Assembly: GCA_013399305.1 (NCBI GenBank)
Contig: VXAI01000275.1
Span: forward strand, 710,344-774,343
From: Rostratula benghalensis
Taxonomy: Eukaryota; Chordata; Aves; Charadriiformes; Rostratulidae
Length of the DNA stretch: 64,000 nt
Direction: 5' to 3'
The position numbers were made by a program, and so were the translations under genes. Within the stretch, counting starts at the first letter, position 1; every line of letters begins with the position of its first letter. Below the pieces are notes generated by a model, which was given only the letters and a program-made list of their open reading frames with translations, was not told the DNA's origin and ran no database searches. Below, in pieces: positions 42,623-64,000 of the stretch.

Positions 42623-45553
42623 TATTCTTTGTACAATAATATGTAATGTTTAAGGAAATAGGTCTTTGAAATCACCCTAATATTCCATGTATTTATAATG
42701 CATGTGAAGAGAGATTTATTAAAGTACTTTCCCCAAATAATAGGCAAACTCCTTTATTAAATGCATATTTCTCCTGGAATCCCACTGAGGCATGATTTTT
42801 GACACGTTCCTCCTCCGAAGAGAAAGTGAGGCAAAATATATATATTTTAAAAAATATATATATCTTTTATTTAAATTAACATTAACAATACACATGCCAG
42901 GTATGGACTTTGGCACATCTATCTTTAATATAGTGAGATTAATATATTAAAATTTAAAATGTATATTGCAATTGTGTCAGTAGCCGGATCTAGCAAAGAC
43001 TGGAAGAACTCACCTTTGAACTGCTTGTGTACTTCAATTAATTGTGTGCTGAAATATACTGAATCAGTGCCTCAGACTGCTAATTAACTCATATCTCCCC
43101 TGCAGAGCTGTTGCCTTCGCCATGTTATTCAAGTCATACTTGACTGCTCAGTTTAATAACAGCACATGAAATGCAGACTGCAGTCTGTGTCCCAGGGGTT
43201 TCCTGTGGTGTCCAGGTACTGAGAAATATCTCACCAGGGTAGTGTTTGCCAACTGACGACACACACCAACATCAAGGAGGTCTGCCAGGCTTGCTCACTT
43301 GGCCTCTTTGCCAAACACAGCTCTGCCAGGAGCTGTTAACACCCTGAGGTGGCTGCAGCGGGGGTGGCAGTGCTGCTAGTAGTAAGAGAGGTAGTTTGAA
43401 CCCTTCTTGGGCCTGGTCCCCCTTCGTCCTCATCCTACAGCAGCTCTGTATCTCTGTCTGCAACCATAGCACTGTGCCTCTACAGAGCCTCAGTGCTGCA
43501 GGTCTGGGGATGGTCTCCTACATGAGGCACTGGAGGAGACTGGGAGGAAGCGGACAGCATTGAAGCAACTGCACTCAGAATGCACCTGCATTTCTGGTAT
43601 ACTTAAGCGCTTATAGATTTTCTAAAAATTGGCTACTAAAACATGCATAGCTAAATGCAAATATCTTGCAGTATCTAAAAGTAGATACCAGCAGTAGACA
43701 GTCCAGCCCCCCGCCCCATCCCTCCACCCCCCCAAAATAAGGTCCATGGCTTCATGGGGCAGAACCATTCAAAATACCCAGAGGGAGTCACCTAGTGCTA
43801 GTCAAAAGCAAAATGTAGGCAGAGACCTGTGCCTGGAAGTTGTATCCTGACTTTACATGCTTCCACCTAATCATAAGATCTGGTTAAATTTCTAATGAAA
43901 AATATATGGATAGGTTTGTCTGTATTTTTTAGTACAAGCAATATAATTGCAATTGTGAAGTAAGATTTGGAGAGGGAGGTAATTCCTTTAATCAGCCTAA
44001 TTCAAAATGTTGGAAAGTCACAGATCTGCTTCTTTTTTGGTTGTTGCTATTGTTTGGGGGGTTTTCTTCTTTTTAATGTGGGTTCTGCTTTCTGATAATG
44101 ATTAGACAGTTCCTTTGCACAGCCAGTTTGTTCATTCAGATTATTTTTGCCATATACTTTTTCTATTAAATGGTTCACTGGCAGCCATGATGCAGTTGCC
44201 CAGAAAATCCTTCTATTTTGTTGACTGGGATTAGGTTTCTCTCAGTTTGAGTCATAAAAAGTTACGAAGTTTCAGGATTTCAGGTGGTTGCATATACAGC
44301 TGTGTGAGTTTGGGGTTTTTTAATTTGGTTATCTGCTTTACTTGGATTTTGCCTTCAGAATTGCACTGTCCAGTTTTGAAAGTGTTTTGTCTCTTTCTTA
44401 AATTGTTACCTACTAGCATCCTCTACTATTTAGCCACAAAAGCCCATGATTGTCTTCTGGCTGTAACAATTCATTGTTCTGCTGTTACCTTATCTTATTC
44501 CTCCTCTTCTCCATCCCTGTTGGTTATGACCACTGGTGTCAGCTTTACATGAGACCAGATTTGTCAGTCCCTACCAAGCAATTTTGTCACTAATACCATA
44601 CGGTTGTCCTGACACCTGATACGTAACTCCAGTCAAATAATGTATAAAAACATTAACTAAAAAGATTCATCAAACAAAAGCTCCTCAAGGAACCCCAAAC
44701 CTGGGCAGCAAACAAATGTAATTCATTACATGTGTCTGTATTGACTCTGTAATTTTTGTATTGAGACTTATTGTGTATAGCAAAGAGTTTTGCTCCATAG
44801 AGGCAGCTGCAAGAACCAGAGGTGTAGTGCAGTGTGCTTGCATAGAGGAGGGTGTTGAAATGTTATATGTATGGTTTCATTACAATTATTTTGTTTTACT
44901 GGAGCACTCCGTATGAAGAAATGAAGTGACACTCTCTGATGACAGTTAGAAGAGATGAGCCAAATGATTATCAGCCAATCTCTAGAAACTTCTAGGGAAA
45001 TACAGCAGTAAATTATATGCAAGAACAACATGAAAATATTAGTGTAATATCAGTGGGAAAGTATAGGAAGATGTTGCTTGATGACACCTGAGGTCCATTC
45101 AACAGAGAGGGAGGAGATATCTGCTGTAAGGTGGGCAAATATTTACCCACTGAAGGGCATGCTCTGATGGCAGAGAACACTGTGAGTTTTAATTTCCAGG
45201 AATGTGGTTCATTTCTCAGGGGTCTGGAATGTGTCTGGTCGGGAAACCCTGATGGGGAAACAGGGAAATCTAGGCTATGCTTTGCTCAGACTCCCATTTG
45301 CTGTATATACCCATTCAGTTTTCCATAAATGCAGATCAATTTATGCTCTTACAGGAGATACAAGTTAAATTTCCACACAGGCTCAGCACCTCTTAATATG
45401 TGTTATTTCCCAAATGTAAATAATACTTGCTGCAGCAGTATACTGATGTCAAGTCACTACCATGCACCAGCACTTGATCTCTAAACAGAGCTGGTGCAAA
45501 TGCATTTAGCTGTCTTTCCCCTCCTCCCAAATAAATTTATTTTATAAATAATA

Positions 45554-45575
45554 NNNNNNNNNNNNNNNNNNNNNN
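45554..45575. other. Assembly gap (22 N)
   Basis: A run of 22 N inside AT-rich sequence. True size and content are unknown. Confidence 1.
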
Positions 45576-47308
45576 TAATATAAATTCTCCAAGTAGCTCC
45601 CCCTCCTGACACCTCCAAATTAATTTGGCAAGTATTGTAACCTATACTAAAAAGATCAGAATTATTTGGCACCTTTGGTTTGTCGGGGTCATGAGTATTG
45701 TTTTTGTAAAACTAGGGGCAGGCTTCTCAATGCTTGAATGAAAGCTCACATTTCTCTTGTTGATCTATTCTGTTCATAGTAACTGTGGTTTGAGATCTGG
45801 GGAATGATCCATCTTCCACTAGACTTCACAAGAAACTTAACTGATTTCATACAGTTTCTCCATTTTCCATGACTTCCCTTTTCTTCCTTTCAAGCTCTAA
45901 ATTTGACTTCTGGAACCATGAGAACACTTCACTGGTGTGAATTGAAGCAGGATGCAAAGGCAAAGGCAGAATTTGTTCATTATAGCCTTTACAGTGCAAG
46001 CACTTCCATTTATTATTTTTATTGCTGTTTCTCATGCCACATGGAACAAACTCTGCTGATTCTTTGACACCTTTTGCAGGCTTTGAGATTGTATTCATTT
46101 TGTAAGAAAAGTTATGGCCCTCAGATTTTGTGGCTTGTTTGTTTTGTTTTGTGTGGGGTGGTTTCTCTTTTTTAATTAAAACAATTTTGAGGTTTGACTT
46201 GTTGGCTTTATGTTTTGTCATTCAATTGTATTTCTTCTCATCCTTCTGTTTCTTTCCCTTACATAGATTTTTTTTTCAATTTCCAAAGGAAATAAAAGTT
46301 GAATAAGGAGAAAATATGATTTCAATGTTTCTCTGCTCTTTTCCAAAAAGCAGATTTGGAGATATCTTTATTCCAAACACACTATGGCTTTATTGCCATG
46401 AGGCTTGTGTTGCTCTCCTGCTTTTTAAATCTTTCTTTTACTTCGACAAATATTTTGTCTGCATTTTTTTTCTGCTGGCTATGAAATATGAATTGCTTTA
46501 TCATTCTCAGAAGAAAAGTAAAGAAAATAATGAATTGAGACTAAGTGTGAGCTATTCCCCTGTGGAGACTGTCAGAATTACAAAAATAGATTATATCATG
46601 TTAAATAAAAGATTGCTGAAGTCTGTTCCCTTAATATTCCAAGCTAAAGCTACTCTTTCTGCAAGCATTTGTTTTGCTGATGGAATATCTAAAAGGCTGT
46701 CAGGGCGTGCAGAAAATTAAAATTTTAGACAGGAATACCTAACCTAGCAACATTAATTTGAAGACTGCAAGTAGTTCTGAGGGCTAAGAGGAAGCTATGA
46801 GTGAAATGCTTGGAGGCACTCTTTGGATTCTCACTAAAACTCTGAATTACTTTTGAATTACCTTCATTAGACCGTTTATAGCAGGAGAGCTAAAGCTATG
46901 GCTGTGTCTTTGAAAAAGAAAAAAAAAAAACCCAAAAAAATGAAGAAAGGAAAGCAAATGATGCACCATCCTCAAGGGATGGTTTTGCAATCAAGCTGAG
47001 CCTAATCAACAAACATGTTGTGCTTGCGCTAAGTCCTTAAAGACTTCATAGCACGTCAGCAAATGTGCTACTATTCGCAGCTCAGTTTGATATTATTTGT
47101 TTTGTGTCAATGCTGTGGAACTATGGCAAGAGAACATGTGATTTAATTCAAGCCAGCTCACCCGTAAAAATCATCAATCAGCCCACGCTGTTCTTCATAG
47201 AGGAGCACCTGTGTGACCGTCTTGGATTAGACGAAGAGTAGCGTCACATTTAAATTACAAGGAGAACAACTTAAGGGAGATAGATTTAAAACATGGAGGT
47301 TTGTCATT

Positions 47309-47404
47309 ATGGGGAAAGAAAGAAGCAACGAGAGCTGCTGTGATTTCAGCTTCTTCTGTAACTCTTGCTTACGAATGAGAAGAAATAGAAGAATCCAGCC
47401 TAAG
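47309..47404 (+). other. Possible alternative first exon (weak)
   Basis: An ATG in good context (A at -3, G at +4) opens 32 codons (MGKERSNESCCDFSFF, CNSCLRMRRNRRIQPK) and runs straight into a CCTAAG|GTAATA donor in phase 0. That is compatible with the phase-0 acceptor at 54556 (DYRK4) or one at 48001. There is no family match; it may be chance. Confidence 0.22.
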
Positions 47405-47664
47405 GTAATAGTTGTTAGTATTTGTTCTTATTGTTTGATTTACATATGCTTATATTAGGTTATGACATACCTATTGTGAGCAATGGAAGATAACTTAGAA
47501 AACAGAAAGAAGACAGTTTTATCAGTTGTACCATCCACCATCAATTCTATATGACATTTTTATTGGATTAATCACTATTTAAGTTTGTTTGGAGAAGAGG
47601 AGTTAGGGTGAAAAATTTCAATTAAAACATTAATATTATTGATGCCACAAAGGACTGTTAACAT

Positions 47665-47711
47665 TTTTAAGTTACAAGAGGTAGGCTATTTTTAAGTTAC
47701 AGGAGGTAGGT
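47665..47711 (+). repeat. Imperfect 24-bp tandem duplication
   Basis: TTTTTAAGTTACAAGAGGTA and TTTTTAAGTTACAGGAGGTA occur back to back, differing at one base. Confidence 0.85.
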
Positions 47712-50700
47712 TTTGGCCTAAAGGGTGAGCAAATGATTAATTTGTAGAATCCCAGAGTGTAGGGTTCTGCAAAAGATTTCAGATTGACCTTTTCGTTTAT
47801 GTGAGAGACTTTTTGCTTTATTAAAAATATAAGTATTTTGTAGACAACCAATCTATTTCTTATTTCAGAGAAAAAAAGATACTCTATAGAATCCCCAGTG
47901 AGTTGTAGTAATGTGAAATCAAAAGTTCTGTCTTTTGAAAAACGCATGTTTCTAATTTTAAACCTAACATTTGATCATTTTATTTAAACTGACCTCCTAC
48001 AGGAAGATCAATGCAAGGGGTCGTTCATTGATGTGCCACTTTGTTCTGGTACAGCTACCCTGAAGTAATGGAGTTGTGAAATGATGCCCCTGGTTTTCCT
48101 TTCGAGATGGCACTATTTAGGAAGTCATGTGAATGTAAAGATGAATATCCGATGTTAGTATTATTAGCGCATGTATTTAGTAAGTGTAGTTTTGAACTAC
48201 ACAAGGACTGAGAGATCTTGATTTTTCTGGATCAGCTATTGCAGATTCCACTTCTAGATTCATCACAGGGTGACATACATGTTTCCCAAGTTTGATCTGC
48301 AGATTCGCAGAAACATCTGGAACTCTTTCAAGAAAGGAAGATCTTGCACGCTTTTAGGGCTTGACAGGAAAGTTACAAATCCTTTTCCATCATGGTAATG
48401 ATCTTATTTGTCTATCTTTTTTTTTTTTTTTTTTTCCCAGCCTATGACTTTTCAACATACCTATAGCTACATTTCATCTGTGCACTCAATTTAAATCAGC
48501 TTATCTGGTCCATGTCCAATTCCTGCTTCTCGTGATTCCTCTTTGGTTTGTGAGTCCAGGAATAACCATATTTTCTGTTCTTGGAAGAGTCCTAAGAACA
48601 GATTGATGCTTTAGAAAAAGCACTGATTTCTAGGCTCTGTCCTTTGTTTACCCAGTCTATTTCCTAGAAATGATGATGTTGCTAGGGTCATGATGGCTTC
48701 ATAAAGTCAATGAACTCTCTGGAAATTCCCCATGTGCCCAAATTTGAATTCAGTCGTGGACCTTTGCTCAGATGTCAGGAATTACCTCCCAAGATTATGA
48801 TATAATTATCTCCCAAGGTTATGTCTTTAGCTAAACAATGCCATAATTTCCTCCTATGTAAAACCACATTTGTGATCCTTATCTAGCCCTGTTAGAACTA
48901 AACAGCATTATTAATTTGGGGTTTTTTTGTTTGCTAGGAGAAATAGCAGTCCTAACCATGATAAGAATTGTTAATAAGCCAAAGACCCAACTTCCTAGCA
49001 AATAACTTAACTGTTAGAAACTTGACTTTATCACATTCCAACCTTTTACACTGTCCTGTGGAAGACACATTCTAAAAGAAGTCAGAAATTGTATGACTGG
49101 CTTTTCCGATTCCACCACACTTGGACTAATATGTCCATGTGGTGGGATTTTTTCCCAAGTAAATGTATGCAAAACCTCAAATCACCCTTTCCCTTTTCAC
49201 GGATTTTGCGCAGTCTTATTGGCATAGTTCATATGGTTTATTACAGCAAACAGAACAGGAGTGATTTAAGAAGTTTTCTGGCAACTCCACACACGTTATT
49301 CTTTGGGGACCTTGGTATTCACCTTTGTATTTGATTTTCTCCACGACACTGGCAAAGGCTGTATGTATGCCACAGTACAGGCCTGGAGAGAAAGTGTGAA
49401 GTTTATTGTTCCTCTGTATTTTTTGTCCTCACTCAAATCAGTGGGATGACTCCATACGGGGAGTAAAGCATTTTCAGATCAAATTCAGCATTTGATATTC
49501 ATTTTGCATTAGAGGAGGTGGTTCTGCAGTGCAGAAGGAGCACAGTTAAGTATGTAAAAATAGATAGTTCAGTATTTGCATAGGCTCCTTCTAAAGCCAA
49601 GTTTATTCACTACTGCAGGGACATTTGTTTACCTTGAACATTTAGGCTAAGATGGAATGAATCCTTTTCCCACTCCAGAATGCCTATTCCTTTTGCAGGA
49701 GAGAAATTCTTTAATGTCCTTTATGTCTAATACCATTCTACTTCACAGAGATGTTACCAAACTTAGTAAATTTGTAGTTTTGTCTATGTGATGATCACAG
49801 CCAGTGATTGCATGCACAAAGACACATCTTCCATTGCACTTTGCACCTTTAATAAAATATCTTCCAGAAATATATTTTTTATTTTTTTTTAAATGAGTGG
49901 TAATGACCGTAAATATTTCTTTCGAACTTAACAAAACTGCTTTGCAAATTATAGCTGAAACATTTTATGCATTACTTTTTACTTCAGTGTAGAATGACTT
50001 AGTTGTAATCCCATCAGGTTTCTCTTGCTTTGAAAGTAGTGTTGAGAAATGTAGGAAAAAAATTATATATATAGTTTCTTGTGTTGACAAAAATCAGTTG
50101 CTCCTCTTCAGGTATGAGAAAAGAATCATCCTAAATATTGTTTTTTACACCTGCGTGACTTAACAAATTTGCATATGCTTACAAGGATATAATAAAATGA
50201 GAATAGAAAGTATTACAAAACCCAGAAATAACTCAAAGAAAATAGAGGGCAATATTCTTGTGAGTCATGGGAGACAGTTGAATGCATGGTCCAGTCAATC
50301 CTTCACTCCTGCCTGTGCAGGCTGTCCTGGGAATGTTAAGAGTTTCCCGAGTCAAAACCTGAGATGGAAAGGTATGGTCCAGAGGAGCTACGTAAAACTT
50401 TAAGGTTTATTATAATCTTCTAATTAAATGAATAGCTGTGCTACAACAAGCTGGAGGGAATGCAGTGTGCAGCTTTCTGCCATGTACCCTACCTCATATT
50501 CCAAGCAGAGCTGGTCAAAAGAACCCTGAGTACTATTAGCAAGTGCCAGTAGTGATTGCAGTACTTCCTCATTGATGTAGTACGTAAATGTGCTATCAAC
50601 AATGGACTGCACTGATAATTTCCAGTATCACAAATCTGTATTTTCACAGAATATATACAACACACTATATTAGTTAAATCCCTTCTTGTGAACCTTGGTA

Positions 50701-53689
50701 AAAATTGCTCAGAAATGTTTAATATACATGTGGGATAGAATAGTTGGAGTGTAACTAGCTGTATGTGCTTACACATGGTTGTCTGTATGTATATGTTTGT
50801 GTGGGAATTATTTAACTTAGATACAAGTGATGTGTGTTTGAGCTGTTTAACTTTTGTTCCAGCACATGGCAACTCCATTCATTCCCAGGGCTGAACTGCT
50901 TCTGCTGGCATGACAGTTTGTGTGGTTATTTGGCTGGAGAACAAGAAGTTTCTTCTGTATGTGAGGTGTGATTACTGGGGAGGATTGGTTGACTAAAGAG
51001 TTGCCAAGCTTGGAAGAATGGAAAAATGGGAGCAAGGAAAATGGGAATGATGTGCCTTGTAGGATGCCGTATCCCAGCAATTATATTAGGCAAGGGCATT
51101 GCCTGGACCACCATGCAAAAGAATAGCTGTTTGTCCTTTGACCACATTGTAAAAAGTTGTGCTGATTCTATGAACATCAGTAAAAGTGGCAGCCTTCTAG
51201 AACAGCTTCCAGGGGTGAGCATGTACTTCTTCTTTGGTAACCCTGGTTTCTGAGTGAAAGTAGAACTATTCTGGGTTGCCAACAGATTTAAGACCAGCAG
51301 AGAACATGTGATTCCTTGGCAAAATGAAGGAGGGGAGCACATTGTATTTTCAGTTTTAGATATCCCCCTAAGACAGTGGGGGTTAAGGAAATCTCCATCC
51401 ACGCTCCATCACACACACACAACATCCAAAAGAGGAAACAGAAAGAAAGGATGGCAGCTTTGTCCCACTATCCACAGCTAGATAAGAGCCTCATTATCCC
51501 ACAGGACAGAGCAGCTCTGCACTGGACCAACAAGAACCACAGACCAAGGTGCTGCAGTTTGGTCCTCAGTAAATGACACATACTGTCCAACAAGAAATAA
51601 ACCCTTGAGGTGTTAATTTATTTTCATTTGCCAATCTGGCAGTCCTGGCAAATAGATTTTACTCACTGTATGGCAAGGTTGCTGTGACAAATTTTGAAAA
51701 AACACAAGTGCAAGCGTTTTTTGGTTTCACAAGCACATGAGTTCAGAGAGGAAGAACAGACTGAGACGACAAGGAGAACAGCCAATCCTGTTATATTTGT
51801 CTTTCTTATTGCCAACTTGCCATGATAAATATGGAAAATTTTATTGGGCTAGGAGGCTGAGAAAGGGAACAGATGGCCACCAAAAGAATACTAGAGCAGC
51901 TAATAGTCACTGGCATATTTCCGGGATAAAAATATAAATCCGAAGCCAAGCAAGAGGGTTATCCATTTTTTTCTGATCAGGGTACTATGTATGAAACCAA
52001 TCCTGCTATGCTCTGACTGGATGAAGGTGGGTTTTTTTAAATGCTTTCACCAAATGGAATAAACAACCTCTATCCTGCGGTTACTGATTCTTGCCGTTAT
52101 GCTGACAGAAATAGTTGACAAGGTGGGGAAAATATTTATGTTCCTACTGTATGTTGAATGAGTGAGACTGCATTTGTCATGGCTTTTTAATATATTGCAT
52201 GATTTAACACTTACATTGCATTCTTTCTATGTATTCTACAGGATTTATTCGATTTTGATAGAGGACAGAGAGAAGAAAGTCCCCATTTAAATCAGGAGAC
52301 AATGGAATCTATATTTTATATAGTTTTGTATTTTATCATTTTTAAAATGCTAATAATTTCTAAATTTCTGATTCCTATGGTCAATTGGGTACTGAAAATA
52401 ATAAGCAGACCTTTGGGGATTTATGAACATGTCACAATTTTTGATTTTGCAGAATGCTTTACCTAAACTTCCTTATGACTGCAGACTAGGTAGTGAATTA
52501 GGGCACTGGTCTGCCTCTTGAGCAATAATTTGAATTAACAAGGTAATGGCCAGTAACAAATTATTGGAAGGGCTGGAATAGCAGGAGATGATAGTTTGAG
52601 ACTGAAGTCCAATTTGAAGTACGAAATATCCGTCTCAAAACCTTGCCAATATTTCCCCAGTGAATGGAAATTAGATGGGTTCTGAATTCTGGCAGCATAT
52701 TTTGGTGCTTGCTCACCCGCTTTCTTAAAGACATTTTGTGAATTGTTCATGTGCTATTCTAAATACAGTATCTTTTGAACTCTATATTTAGTAAAACAGA
52801 CATCACAGCATAGCCTTTTAAAAGTAAATGCCTAAGAAAGTAAATGTCATTTTGGAGTGAAGAGCCTGCTGTCTGTACAGGTATGTGAAGTCCACTCTTT
52901 GGTTTTCAGTGATAGCTGTTTCTCTCTAATACCCTAACTTTATATTGACTTGTAGTTAGAAAAACACAAAGTGGATAAGAAACTGTCTCAAAATGAAGTG
53001 TAATGTTTTCATCAGTTCCAGAAACTGAAAAATAAAGCTAGATGGGAGTAAAGTATGGAGGATGATGTGTGGGGAAAAGCATAATATGCACTAAAATTCA
53101 TAGTCTTATTAAGACCTGGATTGATGTATCCAGTAGAGTTATGACTGTGGATCCCAGACTCATCTTCATAACACATGTGATTCTCCCTTGAGAGGATATT
53201 GTAGTTTGCATGTGAAGTGTTTGTCTGTAAAAATATTTTGGCACTGGATTTTCCATAGATCATCTATGTAAATTCACATGGGAGGATAGTGTACACAAGG
53301 AGATTGGATGTACTGGGAAAAGTATATAATGCTCTGGGACATTCATATGTTCTGATGTTTCTCAACTGGGGGGAATTTGTTATGATGGCTCTGGGGATGC
53401 TTGGATTTACAGCACATAATCCCTTACTCGTGGTCCAATTCCAAAGATGGGAATTACTAGGTCAAATCTTAGTAACGTTCCCTTTCCTAATATATAGAAA
53501 GTGAGTGCCATGGGCACTAACAGCACAGTAGTCCTAAGGGTAGTTTCTAGCAGATCGGTCCAGCTTTAGTAGTGTCTGTATGGCTGACAGTGAGACAGAT
53601 GAACCTGCATGTCAGAGGGCAGTAAATCCTTCATGTGATCAGGTAGGTCACTACATAGAGTTTTCGCTCTGTATTTAGTTTGGAAGTGT

Positions 53690-53780
53690 CTTTTAGAGAT
53701 GTCTAATCTATCCTCATCTCCAAGGATGGAGGTTCCACAGCCTCTCTGGGCACCTACTCCCTGCTTACAGCGCAGGATGC
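53690..53780 (-). mobile_element. Probable decayed CR1 fragment
   Basis: CCAAGGATGGAGGTTCCACA and GCCTCTCTGGGCACCTACTC resemble the reverse of the CR1 3' region. Flanks are not recognisable. Confidence 0.5.
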
Positions 53781-54057
53781 GTCAGAGACATTGTACATAT
53801 ATCTTTAGCTTGATCTGCACCTTTGTATCAATACTGATGTGCTCTGGATATAATGAGATCACTGTATGTGGTGGATGCATCCAGCACCCACTACCGCTCC
53901 TGTTTACATGCAGTGTATTGGCACAGGTGCAGCAGACTAACCCAAATTGTCCCTTCTGCTTTCAGGCTCAGACAGAGGCCTTTCAGCATCACAGCAGAGG
54001 TTTTATGGCACTAGCCAGCACAAAACACATTAAGCATACTCCCTATTTTCATGTGGA

Positions 54058-54198
54058 CTAACTGAAGTCCAAGACAAAAAGCCTTTCAAAAGAGATCCCC
54101 TGGCAGTGACACTGGCTCTGGATAGGCTAAAAGTAATGTTAGAGAGTAATGACTTTCTCATCATCAAGTGTTTTGCTCACTTTAGACTCTGTGACAGG
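54058..54198 (+). repeat. Dispersed repeat, copy 1
   Basis: About 130 bp from TAACTGAAGTC through ACAAAAAGCCTTTCAAAAGA to GACTCTGTGACAGGTA, repeated in the same orientation at 63848-64000 with roughly half a dozen differences. Family not recognised. Confidence 0.9.
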
Positions 54199-54555
54199 TA
54201 CAGGCTATGGAAGCTCTGGCTGCAAAACAGATACAAAGGAATACCATACTGCTTTATTTAAGTATTTTTAATCTGTAGCTCAAATCTGTAAGAGAATTTT
54301 GGCTGCAAATTTGTTGTTTTGAATCTCTAAATTAAATTTCCCCTCTTGTGCCTCCAAGTGCCTGCTTCTAGAGAAAAAGTTGCTCAACCACTTCCAGCCT
54401 TTTCTAGTGGAACTGATGTATCTCCTTGGATAAAGATTTTTTTTTTTGACTGTGAGTGGAAAGACACAGGGACAAGGCAGCACATTTAACTAAACCCAGT
54501 GGGGTTCAATCCAGCCCAGAATAATTTTTATTAAAGCATCATTTTATATCTGCAG

Positions 54556-63351
<8,796 letters not shown>

Positions 63352-64000
63352 GTAAAGTATGCTTTCTTTTACACAAATCTTGAGGAATGCTGTAAATCCT
63401 TGCCTTGCAACCTCTAATTTTTATGCCTTCCTTGGAAGAATTTGCTTCTCTTAATGTTATGAGAAATACTCTTTAAATGCAGACTGCCTAACTGAGTCTT
63501 TGGTAACCAAAGGGTGAACTGAAAAAGCTCCCATTCAGACTTTACACAATAACATGATCCATCCCTTACTTTCTGAAGAAGAGTAAAACAATTAATTCAG
63601 GACTGGTAAACTTTAGGGCATATAAATGTAAACAATATTAAATAATCCCAAAGTATGGCTGTTTCTTGCTTTCTATGAATGTATGCTGCACGATACATCT
63701 TAGGAGGAATTTTGGAGAAATTTTAGGGAAGTCAGATCATTTTATTCACCAGTCTCCTCGTAATCGGGGCATTAAACTGAGATTACAGAGGTTAGCCATA
63801 GTTCATCGTACAGAAGGCTTCATCTCAAACAGACTTAAATGCATTGTGTTAACTGAAGTCAAAAAGCCTTGAAGACAAAAAGCCTTTCAAAAGAGATCCC
63901 CTGCGGTGACACTGGCTCTGGATAGGCTAAAAGTAATTTTAAAGAGTAATGACTTGCTCATCATCAGGTGTTTTGCTCACTTTAGACTCTGTGACAGGTA
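63352..64000 (+). other. DYRK4 intron, cut by the window edge
   Basis: Unique up to about 63847, then the second copy of the dispersed repeat to the window end. Confidence 0.7.
63848..64000 (+). repeat. Dispersed repeat, copy 2 (cut by the window edge)
   Basis: Same orientation as 54058-54198. It carries a short extra segment near its start (AAAGCCTTGAAG) and about six substitutions relative to copy 1. Its right end is outside the window. Confidence 0.9.

Larger units (their letters stand above)
40522..47308. other. Intergenic, mostly unique, with an assembly gap
   Basis: Contains a short CR1 end (42567-42622), an AT-rich palindromic stretch around 42833-42862 and a 22-N gap. No gene recognised. 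Confidence 0.55.
47405..54555. other. Intergenic or DYRK4 5' intron, mostly unique
   Basis: Holds a short imperfect tandem repeat (47665-47711), a T-run near 48417-48436, one weak CR1 match (53690-53780) and one copy of a dispersed repeat (54058-54198). Isolated good acceptors (for example at 48001 and 52242) lack convincing donors. Confidence 0.5.

Noticed and set aside
45847..46221. 124-codon minus-strand open frame (Lys/Asn-rich)
   Set aside because: No recognisable homology. The composition is what AT-rich DNA gives by chance, and no matching splice or poly(A) structure was convincing.
50493..50606. Minus-strand segment reading SIVDSTFTYYINEEVLQSLL with a GTAGGG donor
   Set aside because: Protein-like, but the region upstream of the acceptor is purine-rich with no polypyrimidine tract, and no partner exon was found.
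50926..51402. 158-codon minus-strand open frame
   Set aside because: A similar-length open frame exists on the other strand, there is no family resemblance, and no splice or promoter evidence. Probably chance.
52242..52325. Possible DYRK4 exon after a strong acceptor (DLFDFDRGQREESPHLNQE)
   Set aside because: The acceptor is good and the start looks coding, but no acceptable donor follows (only GTTTTG), so no exon can be closed.
63666..63872. Plus-strand 68-codon open frame near the window end
   Set aside because: It lies in a DYRK4 intron and runs into the dispersed repeat, with no splice support.

Overview
This is a vertebrate nuclear genome window, almost certainly from a bird. The reasons are the intron-rich gene structure, moderate AT-richness outside one CpG island, many CR1 non-LTR retrotransposon fragments with the avian type of 3' end, and sparse old MIR-like SINE remnants. 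The gene order FERRY3 (C12orf4, minus) - RAD51AP1 (plus) - DYRK4 (plus) matches human 12p13. The species cannot be named from the sequence. A 22-N gap at 45554-45575 shows it is a draft assembly.

Layout. Positions 1-20307 hold FERRY3 on the minus strand. Eleven coding exons (about 490 residues) and one non-coding first exon were placed by homology, splice sites and an unbroken phase chain; the C-terminal coding exon(s) lie beyond position 1. Positions 19950-20990 are a CpG island with a compact head-to-head promoter: about 90 bp separate the first ATG of the FERRY3 leader from the RAD51AP1 start codon. Positions 20398-28632 hold a complete RAD51AP1 coding sequence (9 exons, 960 nt, 319 residues), with a poly(A) signal at 29171. 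Positions 28633-54555 are gene-poor, with CR1 copies, a CAG microsatellite, a perfect 144-bp tandem duplication and a few splice-flanked open segments. The best of these is an unidentified minus-strand terminal exon at 37452-37807. Another may be a distant 5' exon of DYRK4 (37102-37204, plus). Positions 54556-63351 hold the 5' part of DYRK4: N-terminal exons, the NAPA/DH-box region and the kinase N-lobe as far as the hinge. The rest of the kinase lies to the right of the window.

The three genes are ordinary conserved cellular genes. FERRY3 is a subunit of an early-endosomal Rab5 effector complex, RAD51AP1 is a homologous-recombination cofactor, and DYRK4 is a class II dual-specificity kinase. 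They do not form a pathway; FERRY3 and RAD51AP1 are linked only by the shared promoter. I see no new multi-gene system. The most useful leads are the unidentified minus-strand exon near 37.5 kb, the overlapping poly-Arg upstream ORF in the FERRY3 leader, and the recent tandem duplication at 40.1 kb.
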